NCBI GenBank assembly: GCA_913042065.1
Contig: CAJWKB010000021.1
Location: 1 to 15,059, forward strand
Reading direction: 5' to 3'
Source: an uncultured Alphaproteobacteria bacterium
Lineage (GTDB): Bacteria > Pseudomonadota > Alphaproteobacteria > Puniceispirillales > Puniceispirillaceae
Length of the DNA stretch: 15,059 nt
Part shown: positions 1-8,214 of the stretch, piece after piece
Numbering within the stretch: position 1 is the first letter of the stretch
Layout of the letters: every line of letters starts with the position of its first letter
Notes under the pieces: generated by a model
The model's input: the letters and a program-made list of their open reading frames with translations, nothing else
What the model was told of the DNA's origin: nothing
Databases searched by the model: none
Program-made: the position numbers and the translations under genes

Positions 1-3000
1 GACGATACGTGATATCACACCCTTATTACCGTGACGACCAGCCATCTTGTCACCGGGCTGCAACTTGCGCTTTACGGCAACGAACACTTTGACCATCTTC
101 ATAACGCCTGGCAGCAATTCATCGCCGCCCTGCAGTTTGTCTACCTTGTCATTGAAGCGTGCTTGCAATTCAGAAACAGCACTTTCAAAGTTGGCAATTT
201 GTGCCTCGATGAGCTTTTGTACCTTGTCATCCTTGACGGCAATTTGCTGCCAGATTGATTTTGGCAGCTCTTCAAGTATGTCCTTGGTAAGTTTCATGCC
301 CTGCTTGACACCTTTCAGTCCGGACGCAACCGTCTGGTCAGAGAGAAGTTCGCTCATCTTGCCGTGGAAACCACGTTCAAGAATGGCGCGCTCATCGTCA
401 CGGTCCTTACCCAGACGGTCAATCTCGGCACGGTCGATAGCCAAAGCACGTTCATCCTTTTCAACGCCACGGCGCGAAAAAACTCGCACTTCAACAACCG
501 TACCTGAACCACCTGGTGGCAATTTCAGCGAGGTATCACGGACATCAGATGCCTTTTCGCCGAAGATCGCGCGTAGCAGTTTTTCTTCAGGTGTCATTGG
601 TGATTCACCCTTCGGCGTGACCTTGCCAACCAGAATGTCGCTTGGGCCTACCTCAGCACCTACGTAAACAATACCAGCTTCATCGAGATTCTTAAGCGCT
701 TCCTCACCAACATTTGGAATGTCGCGGGTAATTTCCTCCTGCCCCAGCTTTGTATCGCGAGCCATGACTTCGTATTCCTCGATGTGAATTGAGGTAAAGA
801 CGTCATCGCGGACAATACGCTCGGAAATCAGAATTGAATCCTCAAAATTGTATCCATTCCAAGGCATGAAAGCGACGAGGACATTTCGGCCAAGCGCCAG
901 CTCGCCATCCTCTGTTGATGGACCGTCAGCGATAATGTCACCACGACGCACCATATCACCCACTTTGACCAGCGGGCGCTGATTCACTGTGGTGTTCTGG
1001 TTAGAGCGCTGGAATTTAAGCAAAGCATAGATATCGACAGGAGATACATCTAACCCGCTTTCCTCCGAAGCTCGGACCACTATTCGGGTGGCGTCAACCT
1101 GATCAATTATTCCTGCCCTGCGGGCGACAATGGTCACACCGGAGTCACGAGCCACACGAGCTTCCATACCGGTGCCCACGATTGGTGCCTCTGCTTTCAC
1201 GAGCGGTACCGCTTGGCGCTGCATGTTTGATCCCATGAGGGCGCGGTTCGCGTCATCATTTTCAAGGAACGGAATAAGCGCTGCGGCAACTGATACAAGC
1301 TGCTTTGGCGACACATCCATCAACTCAATGTCGGTTGGACGAGCCAAGCCAATCTCGCCAGCCCGGCGCACAGGAATTAACTCCCCAACAAAAGAGCCTT
1401 TGGCGTTCAGCTCAGCGTTAGCTTGAGCAATGGTGTAACGCCCCTCTTCCATCGCTGAAATATAGCTCACTTCATTTGTAACCTTGCCATCGATGACTTT
1501 GCGGTAGGGTGTTTCGATAAACCCATAACGGTTGATCTTTGCGTAGGTTGCTAACGAATTGATCAGACCAATATTCGGCCCCTCAGGCGTTTCGATTGGG
1601 CAGATACGACCATAATGCGTTGGGTGCACGTCACGCACCTCAAAACCTGCCCGCTCACGAGTGAGACCACCCGGCCCAAGCGCTGACACACGGCGCTTGT
1701 GGGTGATTTCAGATAGCGGGTTTGTCTGGTCCATAAACTGCGAAAGCTGCGACGAGCCAAAGAATTCACGAACAGCAGCCGCTGCAGGCTTGGCATTGAT
1801 CAAGTCAGCAGGCATAACAGTGTCGATCTCAACAGAACCCATGCGCTCACGGATAGCACGTTCCATGCGCAGAAGACCAATCCGATACTGGTTTTCCATT
1901 AATTCGCCAACCGAGCGGACTCGGCGATTCCCAAGATGATCAATGTCATCAATGTCGCCACGGCCATCCTTGAGCCCAGTCAAAACTTTCAAGATCGACA
2001 TGATGTCTTGTTTGCGCAGTACTCGCACACTATCGTCCGTATCAAGCTCAAGGCGGGAGTTCATTTTCACTCGACCGACAGATGACAGATCATATCGGTC
2101 AGAGTTAAAGAATAGGCTCTCAAACAACGCATGTGCGCTTTCCAATGTTGGCGGCTCACCGGGCCGCATCACGCGGTAAATGTCAACTAGAGCTTCTTCG
2201 CGACAAGTGTTGCGGTCAGCCGCTAGCGTGTTACGCAGATGTGGACCGAAATTGACATTATCGATGAATAAAACATCAATCTTATCAAGGCCGTTCTCAG
2301 ACAGTTTGACAAGCAGGTCTTCACTTAGTTCGTCGCCAGCCTCTGCAAATACCTCACCGCTACTCATATTGACGATGTCATCAGCAACATAGCGGCCTAG
2401 CAGATCCGAATCTGGAACATGAATCGCCTCGACGCCACTTTCTGCAAGTTTACGGAGTGACCGCGGTGTCATCTTGGTTCCAGCTGTCGCTAAAACTTTC
2501 TTACTTTTGGAGTCAACTAGGTCCCGGACTAGCTTGCTGCCTTTCAGCGATTCTGCGTCAAACGCATAGCTCCAACCATCACCATCACGCCTGTAAGTGA
2601 CTGATTGATAAAAGTAGGCGAGAATTTCATCTCGGCTCATACCATCTATCTTAGCAGGACTAACAGCTTCGCCAGTTTCGGCACAATTTTCGATGTAGGA
2701 GAGTGAACCCTCATCGGGAAGTGCCATCATCAATGTTGTTGCTGGCAATTTACGCTTTCGATCAATACGAACATTGAGAATGTCCTTGGCATCAAACTCA
2801 AAGTCTAACCAGGAACCGCGGTAGGGGATCACGCGGGCGGCGAATAGAAATTTCCCAGAGGCATGTGTCTTGCCCCGGTCATGGTCAAAAAACACCCCAG
2901 GTGACCGGTGCATCTGCGAAACAATCACACGCTCCGTACCATTGACTATGAAGGTACCATTTGATGTCATCAACGGCATATCACCCATGTAGACATCCTG

Positions 3001-3384
3001 TTCCTTAATGTCGCGGATTGAGCGCGCGCCAGTATCTTCGTCCTCTTCCCACACCTCAAGGCGGAGTGTCACCTTCAGTGGCGAGGCATAAGTCAGACCG
3101 CGCTGTTGGCACTCTTCAACGTCATATTTGGGTATTTCAAGGTCGTAGGAAACAAATTCCAACTTTGCCCGACCAGCAAAATCTTCAATGGGGAAAACAG
3201 ACTTGAAGGTTTCCTGCAATCCATGATCGCCGCGCTCATGTACGGGGATATCCATCTGCAAAAACGTATCATAGCTCGAACGCTGAACATCAATCAGGTT
3301 CGGCATTGGCGTGATCTCTTCGAGATGACCGAAAGTACGGCGTACGCGCTTGCGACTGTCAAGTGTGCTTATCTGAGATGCCAT
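1..3384 (-). CDS. rpoB: DNA-directed RNA polymerase beta subunit, 3' end outside the window
   Basis: This is the second-largest catalytic subunit of RNA polymerase. I read the frame from an ATG at 3384-3382 ([16 protein letters not shown]), preceded by an AGAGGA ribosome binding site, to codon 1128 at the left edge. Family landmarks appear in order: [11 protein letters not shown] and [12 protein letters not shown] in the N-terminal third, then the rifampicin-pocket segment [23 protein letters not shown] from residue 543. [12 protein letters not shown] follows, and [10 protein letters not shown] lies at 1113-1122, whose lysines match E. coli K1065 and K1073. The pocket residues equivalent to D516, H526, R529 and S531 are all the sensitive type, so resistance is not predicted from them. 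The offset from E. coli numbering grows from 36 to 48, which suggests a full length near 1,390 residues, usual for alphaproteobacteria. It follows rplL after 181 nt, and rpoC would be expected beyond the left edge. Confidence 0.98.
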   Translation of the reverse strand, partial: MASQISTLDSRKRVRRTFGHLEEITPMPNLIDVQRSSYDTFLQMDIPVHERGDHGLQETFKSVFPIEDFAGRAKLEFVSYDLEIPKYDVEECQQRGLTYASPLKVTLRLEVWEEDEDTGARSIRDIKEQDVYMGDMPLMTSNGTFIVNGTERVIVSQMHRSPGVFFDHDRGKTHASGKFLFAARVIPYRGSWLDFEFDAKDILNVRIDRKRKLPATTLMMALPDEGSLSYIENCAETGEAVSPAKIDGMSRDEILAYFYQSVTYRRDGDGWSYAFDAESLKGSKLVRDLVDSKSKKVLATAGTKMTPRSLRKLAESGVEAIHVPDSDLLGRYVADDIVNMSSGEVFAEAGDELSEDLLVKLSENGLDKIDVLFIDNVNFGPHLRNTLAADRNTCREEALVDIYRVMRPGEPPTLESAHALFESLFFNSDRYDLSSVGRVKMNSRLELDTDDSVRVLRKQDIMSILKVLTGLKDGRGDIDDIDHLGNRRVRSVGELMENQYRIGLLRMERAIRERMGSVEIDTVMPADLINAKPAAAAVREFFGSSQLSQFMDQTNPLSEITHKRRVSALGPGGLTRERAGFEVRDVHPTHYGRICPIETPEGPNIGLINSLATYAKINRYGFIETPYRKVIDGKVTNEVSYISAMEEGRYTIAQANAELNAKGSFVGELIPVRRAGEIGLARPTDIELMDVSPKQLVSVAAALIPFLENDDANRALMGSNMQRQAVPLVKAEAPIVGTGMEARVARDSGVTIVARRAGIIDQVDATRIVVRASEESGLDVSPVDIYALLKFQRSNQNTTVNQRPLVKVGDMVRRGDIIADGPSTEDGELALGRNVLVAFMPWNGYNFEDSILISERIVRDDVFTSIHIEEYEVMARDTKLGQEEITRDIPNVGEEALKNLDEAGIVYVGAEVGPSDILVGKVTPKGESPMTPEEKLLRAIFGEKASDVRDTSLKLPPGGSGTVVEVRVFSRRGVEKDERALAIDRAEIDRLGKDRDDERAILERGFHGKMSELLSDQTVASGLKGVKQGMKLTKDILEELPKSIWQQIAVKDDKVQKLIEAQIANFESAVSELQARFNDKVDKLQGGDELLPGVMKMVKVFVAVKRKLQPGDKMAGRHGNKGVISRIV

Positions 3385-3491
3385 ATAGAAAATCCTCTTG
3401 AAAATGCCAAACAAAACAACTTGTTGATCACCAAATTGCTGTCATGGGCCAATGCAGTTGACCGATCCTTAAAAGTCCATTCGATAAATGA

Positions 3492-3526
3492 ACTTGCACC
3501 GGATGGCAAAACCATCCGGTGCAAGT
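3492..3526 (-). promoter_or_regulatory. Perfect 15-bp hairpin between rplL and rpoB
   Basis: Arms at 3492-3506 and 3512-3526 are exact reverse complements (ACTTGCACCGGATGG and its complement) around a 5-nt loop. On the transcribed strand the stem is followed by TTCATTTAT, which is U-rich but not a clean U tract. In E. coli the rplL-rpoB gap carries a transcription attenuator and an RNase III processing site. By analogy this hairpin may lower rpoB expression relative to L7/L12 or be a processing site. A weaker 6-bp hairpin (3533-3556) lies between it and the rplL stop. The structure is seen directly; the function is inferred. Confidence 0.7.
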
Positions 3527-3565
3527 CCAGTATTCAGCGTCTGTAAAGATGCTGAACCGCCAAAG

Positions 3566-3946
3566 TTATTTGACTTCGACAGTTGCGCCAGCTTCTTCCA
3601 GCTTGCCTTTAATTTCTTCTGCCTCGTCTTTAGCAACACCTTCCTTGACGGCTTTAGGCGCACTTTCGACCAAATCCTTGGCTTCTTTTAGCCCAAGACC
3701 AGTGATGGCACGTACTTCCTTGATCACATTGATCTTGGAGGCACCGGCGGCAGTCAGGACGACGTCAAACTCTGACTTCTCCTCAGCGGCGGCGCTAGCA
3801 TCCCCACCACCAGCCGGCATAGCAACGGCCATGGGAGCAGCAGCGGCAGAAACGCCCCACTTCTCTTCAAGCAACGTTGCCAGCTCAGCAGCTTCCAGAA
3901 CTGTAAGGTTGGATAATTCTTCTGCAATTTTTTCAATATCAGCCAT
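3566..3946 (-). CDS. rplL: 50S ribosomal protein L7/L12
   Basis: This is the multicopy stalk protein of the large ribosomal subunit, which recruits translational GTPases. The 126-residue length is typical. The N-terminal dimerisation segment ([32 protein letters not shown]) leads into an Ala/Gly-rich hinge at about 34-57. The C-terminal globular domain carries [24 protein letters not shown] and ends in TVEVK. The ATG at 3946 has a GGAG ribosome binding site 7 nt upstream. It begins 41 nt after rplJ and is surely co-transcribed with it. L7/L12 is needed at about four copies per L10, so extra translation or partial termination before rpoB is expected. Confidence 0.98.
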   Translation of the reverse strand: MADIEKIAEELSNLTVLEAAELATLLEEKWGVSAAAAPMAVAMPAGGGDASAAAEEKSEFDVVLTAAGASKINVIKEVRAITGLGLKEAKDLVESAPKAVKEGVAKDEAEEIKGKLEEAGATVEVK

Positions 3947-3977
3947 GATTTACTCCATAGGGCTTGAACTTCTGATG

Positions 3978-3994
3978 GGGTTGGCAATCAACCC
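3978..3994 (-). promoter_or_regulatory. Small hairpin spanning the rplJ stop codon
   Basis: A 6-bp stem (GGGTTG/CAACCC) with a 5-nt loop overlaps the rplJ TGA at 3990-3988. It lies about 40 nt before the rplL start. It could slow ribosomes or influence message processing between L10 and L7/L12. It is short enough to be chance. Confidence 0.35.
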
Positions 3995-4506
3995 TGCTGC
4001 AATTGGTCTTCCCGTGCCTTGATAACGCGTGCCAACTTGCCGGCCGGAGCCTGAGCAACACGTGCCACTTTCGTTGCCGGCGCTTGTAGAAGCCCGACGA
4101 GCTTGCCACGCAATTCGTCAAGGGATGGCATCATGGCCAACGCTTCGACGCCAGCCTTGTCGAGAATTTTCCCGTCCATGCTGCCACCAACGATGGTTAC
4201 TTTGTCATTACCCTTGGCATATTCAACGAGGATCTTGGCGGCCGCCACCGGATCAGCTGACATGCCAACGGCAGTCGGTCCGGCAAAAAGTGGTTCAAGC
4301 TCCCCAAAGCGCGTGCCTTTGAGTGCCAGCTTGGCAATCCTATTTTTGGTTACCTTAAAGCCAGCTCCAGCTTCCCGCATCTTTCCACGCAGGTCGCTAC
4401 TCTCTACAACGGTCATACCAACCTGATGAGCCACCACGATTGTAGATGACTCATTAAAGGTTGATTGCAGCGTTTCGATCAGTTTGGCTTTTTCAGATCT
4501 GTTCAC
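3988..4506 (-). CDS. rplJ: 50S ribosomal protein L10
   Basis: L10 anchors the L7/L12 dimers to the 50S subunit and, in characterised bacteria, represses its own operon by binding the leader mRNA. I chose the GTG at 4506 (VNRSEKAKLIETLQ). It has GGAG 7 nt upstream, gives exactly 172 residues, and aligns with alphaproteobacterial L10 starts of the MDRAQK type. The frame is open further upstream, with an ATG at 4539 and another possible start at 4560, but these would add residues the family lacks. VVAHQVGMTV, KMREAGAGFKVTKNRIAKLAL, FAGPTAVGMS and DPVAAAKILVEYAKGNDK are typical L10 segments. The C-terminal helix (AREDQLQQG) is the L12-binding region. The gene follows a 274-nt leader after rplA. 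Confidence 0.96.
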   Translation of the reverse strand: MNRSEKAKLIETLQSTFNESSTIVVAHQVGMTVVESSDLRGKMREAGAGFKVTKNRIAKLALKGTRFGELEPLFAGPTAVGMSADPVAAAKILVEYAKGNDKVTIVGGSMDGKILDKAGVEALAMMPSLDELRGKLVGLLQAPATKVARVAQAPAGKLARVIKAREDQLQQG

Positions 4507-4780
4507 CGATCGTCTCCGCTCTTTATGAAGATAAGCCATCAAGCTTATCTTCGGTTGCAAAATGAGCTAGTAATTAACACCAGCTCGCTGGCCTGCCCAT
4601 AAGAAGGTCAAGCAGTAAGTCTGCTCTTGCTCCCCGTCTATTACAGGAAATTAAGCCAGAAAGGTTACCCTTTCGGCTCCTGCAGTCTAGGACAGGTACG
4701 GGGCCACACCGCATTTTCTGGCACAGCCCCTATTCACCAGCTGGGGTTACCCAGATGGCAAAATCAATGTAGGACGCACG
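4507..4780 (-). promoter_or_regulatory. rplJ leader, probable L10 autoregulatory region
   Basis: This is the 274-nt untranslated stretch between rplA and rplJ. It contains at least three hairpins on the transcribed strand. The strongest is a perfect 10-bp stem (arms 4543-4552 and 4527-4536, 6-nt loop) ending 20 nt before the GTG. An 8-bp stem with one G-U pair (4579-4586 with 4564-4571) competes with a CCAG/CTGG stem (4588-4591 with 4580-4583), because they share CTGG. A CTGGG/CCCAG stem lies at 4741-4754. In known bacteria the L10-L7/L12 complex binds a structured leader here. I could not match the kink-turn consensus by eye, so the assignment rests on position and structure. I see no convincing promoter inside it. 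Confidence 0.55.
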
Positions 4781-5470
4781 CTAGACGGCGTCCTCAACAA
4801 AAACGCCGACGCCCATGGTTGAGCTCAGGGTTATTTTCTTAATGTAAGTACCTTTGGCACCACTAGGGCGCGCCTTTCTAACAGCGTCAATAAAAGCTGC
4901 GGCGTTTTCGGTGATTTGATCAGCGGTGAAACTTGCCTTGCCAATCCCAGCGTGAACAACGCCAGCCTTTTCAGCGCGATACTGAACCTCACCGGCCTTA
5001 GCCGCCTTAACTGCTGCCGAAACATCAACCGTGACTGTCCCCAGCTTAGGGTTTGGCATGAGACCACGTGGACCAAGCACCTTGCCTAGCCTACCAACGA
5101 TGCCCATCATGTCAGGAGAGGCAATGACACGGTCAAAATCCGACTGACCACCTTGAATGGCCTCAGCCAAATCCTCGGCGCCCACCAAATCAGCACCAGC
5201 CGCCTTTGCTTCTTCAGCCTTGGCATCCTTAGCAAAAACAGCCACACGCATACTCTTACCAGTACCATTCGGCATGGCAACAACACCCCGGACCATTTGG
5301 TCGGCATGGCGTGGGTCAACACCCAAATTCATTGCAATCTCTATTGTTTCATCAAATTTTGTGCCGTTGGCATTCTGCTTGACTAATACCGCAGCCTCGG
5401 CAAGCACATATTGCTTCTTCCGGTCCACGGCTTCAATCGATGCTTTCATCTTTTTCGAAACTTTAACCAT
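4781..5470 (-). CDS. rplA: 50S ribosomal protein L1
   Basis: L1 forms the mobile stalk at the ribosomal E site and acts as a translational repressor of the L11-L1 message in characterised bacteria. The start is the ATG at 5470 ([21 protein letters not shown]), giving 229 residues, the normal length. The frame is open upstream into rplK, but those 26 residues are unlike L1. The [27 protein letters not shown] block and the [20 protein letters not shown] signature are plain. The start lies 4 nt after the rplK stop, and its GGAGGGG ribosome binding site is inside the last rplK codons, so translation is probably coupled. The TAG at 4781 is followed by the long rplJ leader. Confidence 0.98.
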   Translation of the reverse strand: MVKVSKKMKASIEAVDRKKQYVLAEAAVLVKQNANGTKFDETIEIAMNLGVDPRHADQMVRGVVAMPNGTGKSMRVAVFAKDAKAEEAKAAGADLVGAEDLAEAIQGGQSDFDRVIASPDMMGIVGRLGKVLGPRGLMPNPKLGTVTVDVSAAVKAAKAGEVQYRAEKAGVVHAGIGKASFTADQITENAAAFIDAVRKARPSGAKGTYIKKITLSSTMGVGVFVEDAV

Positions 5471-5474
5471 TATT

Positions 5475-5906
5475 TCACCCCTCCACCACTTCAAGACCCA
5501 TGGCGCGGGCTGACCCCATAACCATCTGCATGGCGCCTTCGACGTCAACAGCGTTCATGTCACCAATTTTCTGATCTGCAATCTCGCGCACCTGTGCCAT
5601 CGTAACTTGGCCAGCAACAACACGTCCTGGCTCCTGACCACCCTTCGGCAAACTAGCCGCTTTTTTCAAAAAGAAGCTGACCGGAGCCGTTTTTGTGGCG
5701 AAAGTGAAAGACTTATCTTGATAGACAGTAATGACGACCGGAATGGGCATGTTCTTTTCCAATGAGTCTGTCGCTGCGTTGAACGCCTTACAAAACTCCA
5801 TGATGTTCACGCCGCGCTGGCCTAACGCAGGGCCAACAGGTGGCGACGGGTTAGCCCCTCCTGCCGGGATGTTCAACTTAATGTAGCCATCAATCTTTTT
5901 CGCCAT
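5475..5906 (-). CDS. rplK: 50S ribosomal protein L11
   Basis: L11 belongs to the GTPase-associated centre of the 50S subunit and binds 23S rRNA together with L10-L12. The protein has 143 residues, the usual size. It opens with [43 protein letters not shown], the proline-rich N-terminal domain that is the thiostrepton site region. The C-terminal rRNA-binding domain contains [39 protein letters not shown]. The ATG at 5906 has AGGG at 5920-5917, immediately after a bulged hairpin that could control access to it. It is co-directional with nusG, which ends 53 nt upstream, and with rplA, 4 nt downstream. Confidence 0.98.
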   Translation of the reverse strand: MAKKIDGYIKLNIPAGGANPSPPVGPALGQRGVNIMEFCKAFNAATDSLEKNMPIPVVITVYQDKSFTFATKTAPVSFFLKKAASLPKGGQEPGRVVAGQVTMAQVREIADQKIGDMNAVDVEGAMQMVMGSARAMGLEVVEG

Positions 5907-5920
5907 TGCCGTCTTTCCCT

Positions 5921-5944
5921 ATCGCCACATCGCTGTGCCGCGAT
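5921..5944 (-). promoter_or_regulatory. Bulged GNRA hairpin abutting the rplK ribosome binding site
   Basis: On the transcribed strand a 5-bp stem (ATCGC/GCGAT), a two-base GG bulge and a 4-bp stem (CACA/TGTG) close on a GCGA tetraloop, which fits the GNRA class. The structure ends directly against the AGGG at 5920-5917 that serves the rplK ATG at 5906. In E. coli and other organisms, L1 represses the L11-L1 message by binding a bulged helix in the leader that mimics its 23S rRNA site. The position and asymmetric bulge make this a plausible L1 operator. The protein-RNA match itself is not shown here. Confidence 0.55.
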
Positions 5945-5959
5945 CTTAATTAAAACAAC

Positions 5960-6490
5960 CTAAATTTTCTCGACCTGTGAATATTCAAGTTCAACTGGTG
6001 TTGACCGGCCAAAAATTGACACGGTCACGCGCAAGCGAGCCTTGTCATCATCGGCTTCTTCAACATATCCATTAAAGGACGCAAATGGACCATCTGAAAC
6101 CCGGACCTGTTCTCCAACATCAAAGCTCACCGTTGAGCGTGGACGCTCTACGCCCTCGCTTATCTGTTTAATCAACCGCTCGGCCTCGGAATTGGTGATC
6201 GGCACAGGTTTCCCTTTGCCCCCTAAGAAACCAGTAACGCGCGGTTGACTGGTAACTAGCTGCCACGCTTCGTCTGTCAAATCCAGTTTAACTAAGATGT
6301 ATCCAGGAAAAAATTTCTTCTCGCTCTGAACTTTTACGCCCTTTTTGACTTCGACGACCTCCTCTGTAGGCACCATAACGTCTTCGATTTGATCAGTGAG
6401 ACCTTGCGTGTCGGCTTGCTCACGGATGGCCTGAGCCACTTTTTTCTCAGAACCTGAAAAAACATGAACAACATACCAGCGATGAGCCAT
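5960..6490 (-). CDS. nusG: Transcription termination/antitermination factor NusG
   Basis: NusG binds the RNA polymerase clamp, increases processivity and links polymerase to Rho or to the leading ribosome. The 176-residue length fits the family. The N-terminal NGN domain starts [25 protein letters not shown] and includes [20 protein letters not shown] and the PRVTGFLGG segment. A linker leads to the C-terminal KOW domain (about 120-176) with [43 protein letters not shown]. The ATG at 6490 has AGGCGG about 4-5 nt upstream. It follows secE by 50 nt; that gap has an 8-base T run on the transcribed strand but no strong terminator stem. It precedes rplK by 53 nt. Confidence 0.98.
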   Translation of the reverse strand: MAHRWYVVHVFSGSEKKVAQAIREQADTQGLTDQIEDVMVPTEEVVEVKKGVKVQSEKKFFPGYILVKLDLTDEAWQLVTSQPRVTGFLGGKGKPVPITNSEAERLIKQISEGVERPRSTVSFDVGEQVRVSDGPFASFNGYVEEADDDKARLRVTVSIFGRSTPVELEYSQVEKI

Positions 6491-6540
6491 AATCCGCCTA
6501 TTCCAATCCGAACTTCAACCCTAAAAAAAAGTTCCTCACC

Positions 6541-6738
6541 CTAACCGCCAAGGCCAAGGACTAGCTGCACACCGCTTGAAAGAACCATGTCTACGAGCAG
6601 GAAAAACAGCGCTGCGATAGTGACCATGACAAAAACAGTCAGTGTAGCGGTCCCGGTTTCGCGACGAGTGGCCCAAGAAATTTTTGATATTTCCTGACGG
6701 ACCTGCCTTACAAACTGCGCGGGTGATGATTTAGCCAT
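6541..6738 (-). CDS. secE: Preprotein translocase subunit SecE
   Basis: SecE stabilises SecY in the protein-conducting channel of the inner membrane. The 65-residue single-span form seen here is normal for alphaproteobacteria. A basic amphipathic cytoplasmic helix (QFVRQVRQEISKISWATRRET) is followed by one transmembrane helix at about 33-52 (TVFVMVTIAALFFLLVDMVL) and a short glycine-rich tail. I use the ATG at 6738; a TTG one codon upstream at 6741 is the alternative. No good Shine-Dalgarno sequence is visible before either, which is unusual beside the clear sites of its operon partners. It is the first gene of the cluster. Confidence 0.95.
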   Translation of the reverse strand: MAKSSPAQFVRQVRQEISKISWATRRETGTATLTVFVMVTIAALFFLLVDMVLSSGVQLVLGLGG

Positions 6739-6772
6739 CAATCAAGGTGCCAATTTTTATTTCTAACATTAA

Positions 6773-6873
6773 CGGTGTTGACAACATGATCGATCAAAAA
6801 CAAGCGCAAAAAACGCGGCTTCAAAGCCGTTTTTTCAATTTTTCGCCCATAAATTAAATTGTTGTCGACACCG
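6773..6873. repeat. 13-nt inverted repeat flanking the terminator upstream of secE
   Basis: CGGTGTTGACAAC at 6773-6785 and GTTGTCGACACCG at 6861-6873 are reverse complements at 12 of 13 positions. Each arm is also palindromic at its core: TGTTGACAACA (6776-6786) is a perfect 5-1-5 dyad and the other arm contains TGTCGACA. They could be two operators for one regulator, or the closing helix of a leader RNA that encloses the terminator stem. A shorter CAATTT/AAATTG pairing is nested inside. Confidence 0.5.
6811..6835 (-). terminator. Rho-independent terminator, possibly bidirectional
   Basis: A 5-bp GC-rich stem (CGGCT/AGCCG at 6816-6820 and 6825-6829) with a 4-nt loop lies between an A run on one side and a T run on the other. 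On the minus strand it reads as stem, CG, then six T. It probably ends the MFS transcript before secE. The mirrored A and T runs would also let it work on the plus strand. If the secE promoter lies upstream of it, it could act as an attenuator. Confidence 0.65.
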
Positions 6874-6882
6874 TGGATCCGG

Positions 6883-6911
6883 GTTCTAGCAAAGTATGCC
6901 CGGTAAGGCAA
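6883..6911 (-). promoter_or_regulatory. Candidate promoter for the secE-nusG cluster
   Basis: On the minus strand TTGCCT (6911-6906) is followed after 17 nt by TAGAAC (6888-6883), preceded by a TG at the extended -10 position. Each hexamer matches the sigma-70 consensus at four of six bases. Transcription from here would pass through the inverted repeat and terminator before secE. This is weak evidence from hexamer matching only. Confidence 0.25.
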
Positions 6912-7014
6912 CCATCAAATGCACTAATTTTTCTACAGAACATGTGCCCAAGCAACCCAGTGACGCGACAACAGAACCATCGATGAATGTCGTTAACCTT
7001 TGACACCCAAAAGC

Positions 7015-8214
7015 TTAGTTTGCAAGCTTCGATTGCAACGCCAAAAATGACATACCCATGCCGAACAGACCAACCCCAACGACAGACCCCATGCCTATGG
7101 TAAAACTTGCATCGCCACCCATCGCTACTATGCCACTACCTAGCAAGCCACCAATCAGCATTTGTGAGGCGCCCACAAGCCCCATTGCTGAACCACTATC
7201 AACACCAGCAGCTTTTACCGCAGCGATCGCGCTATTGGCAACCGTAAAGCCGTGACCAAAACCCATCACCACCAGACACCCGGTGACTAGGATCGCCGAG
7301 CTAGCGTTAGAGAGGTGAGCAACAAGTGCAGAGCCCACCCCCAAGGCCGAAATTAGTGCACCCCAGAACGACGTTAGCTCCAGTCCTAAGGTTGAAACAA
7401 TGCGCCGGTTAACAATGTTTCCAGCCATGTAACCAAACGAGCAAAGACAAAAAAACATTCCATATTCCAGCGGTCCAATGCCAAAGCGATCATATTGGTA
7501 GGGCATGATTCCACTCAGCACAAAAAACATTGCAACAGCCATTCCCGAGGTCAGACCATTGGCCATAAAATTAAGGTTGACCATTAGGCCGGCATAGGCT
7601 CTTACGATACAACCAATCCGAATTCGAGTTTCTCGCTCAACCTTTGTTTCGTTCAGCATAAAAAAAGTGGCGGCCAAGGTCATGCCAGCACTGATTACCA
7701 TAATAAAAATGCACCCCTGCCAGCCAATAGATTGAGCAATTGCTCCACCAAAGGCAAACCCCAAGATCGGCACGATAGCCTGCACCATGGTGATTGTTGA
7801 CAGCTGCCGACCGGCCTCGGCGCCAACAAAGGTATCATTGATGATTACGCGCCCCATGACCACGCAGGCAGCAGCTCCAGCGCCCTGCAGAACTCGCATC
7901 AAAACAAGCATATCTATGCTTGTCGCAATGAATGCCCCAAAACCACCAAGAAGAAACAGTGCCGAACCAAACAGCATCACCGGCCGCCGACCAAACCTGT
8001 CGGAAAGCGTTCCAGCAATGAGCTGGCCAATACCAAGCGCCATCATGAAACCGGTTAAAACAAGCTGCACCTGATCAGCGGTCGCCAGAAAGCTATGACG
8101 GATTAGCGGCACGGCCGGTGACAGAAGCGACACGCCGATGTTGGAGCTCGAGACCGCAAGCACAAGCACCCAGATTGGCGGCCCTGCTGGCGCGATGGCA
8201 CGAGAGATTGACAT
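7015..8214 (-). CDS. MFS exporter of the Bcr/CflA (DHA1) drug-resistance type
   Basis: This is a proton-driven inner-membrane exporter of small molecules. I place the start at the ATG at 8214 (MSISRAIAPAGPPIWVLVLAV), which has GGGGAGG just upstream and gives 399 residues, the usual family length. The longer reading from 8292 has no ribosome binding site. The chain is strongly hydrophobic, consistent with twelve membrane helices. The MFS loop motif GTLSDRFGRRPVML is at about 68-80. A helix-5-like segment, RVLQGAGAAACVVMGRVIINDTF, is typical of Bcr/CflA proteins and drug:proton antiporters. The substrate cannot be predicted. It is divergent from the DMT permease gene and ends 276 bp before secE. 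Confidence 0.88.
   Translation of the reverse strand: MSISRAIAPAGPPIWVLVLAVSSSNIGVSLLSPAVPLIRHSFLATADQVQLVLTGFMMALGIGQLIAGTLSDRFGRRPVMLFGSALFLLGGFGAFIATSIDMLVLMRVLQGAGAAACVVMGRVIINDTFVGAEAGRQLSTITMVQAIVPILGFAFGGAIAQSIGWQGCIFIMVISAGMTLAATFFMLNETKVERETRIRIGCIVRAYAGLMVNLNFMANGLTSGMAVAMFFVLSGIMPYQYDRFGIGPLEYGMFFCLCSFGYMAGNIVNRRIVSTLGLELTSFWGALISALGVGSALVAHLSNASSAILVTGCLVVMGFGHGFTVANSAIAAVKAAGVDSGSAMGLVGASQMLIGGLLGSGIVAMGGDASFTIGMGSVVGVGLFGMGMSFLALQSKLAN

Larger units (their letters stand above)
6739..7014. other. Intergenic region upstream of secE
   Basis: These 276 bp separate secE from the 3' end of the MFS gene. I find no ORF of note and no tRNA; the tRNA-Trp gene often found before secE is absent. 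The stretch holds a short terminator hairpin at 6811-6835, a long inverted repeat around it, and a weak promoter candidate at 6883-6911. A second weak candidate (TTGTCA at 6784-6779, 17 nt, AATAAA at 6761-6756) would leave a leader of only about a dozen bases. The part from 6912 to 7014 shows nothing I can name. Confidence 0.7.

Noticed and set aside
47..667. A 206-codon open frame on the plus strand
   Set aside because: It is antisense to rpoB, rich in Ser/Arg/Thr without domain features, and has no ribosome binding site; rpoB is unmistakable on the other strand.
1643..1758. Possible rifampicin-resistance substitutions in rpoB
   Set aside because: The residues matching E. coli D516, H526, R529 and S531 are all wild type. 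The only difference in the core segment is T where E. coli has N518, which I take as a lineage difference.
3519..4022. A 167-codon plus-strand frame across rplL
   Set aside because: It is antisense to rplL and the rplJ end, and its Ala/Ser-rich sequence mirrors the Ala/Gly-rich L7/L12 hinge.
6510..6534. GAACTT/AAGTTC dyad with a T8 run between secE and nusG
   Set aside because: The T run lies in the loop side rather than after a GC-rich stem, so it does not look like a terminator, and the genes are always co-transcribed in known bacteria.
6881..6905. CCGGG/CCCGG inverted repeat near the promoter candidate
   Set aside because: It has 5 bp with a 15-nt loop and no T run; it is too weak to call a terminator or operator.
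6842..7014. Possible tRNA-Trp before secE
   Set aside because: No CCA anticodon loop, no GGTTC-type T arm with paired stem and no acceptor stem could be found on either strand.
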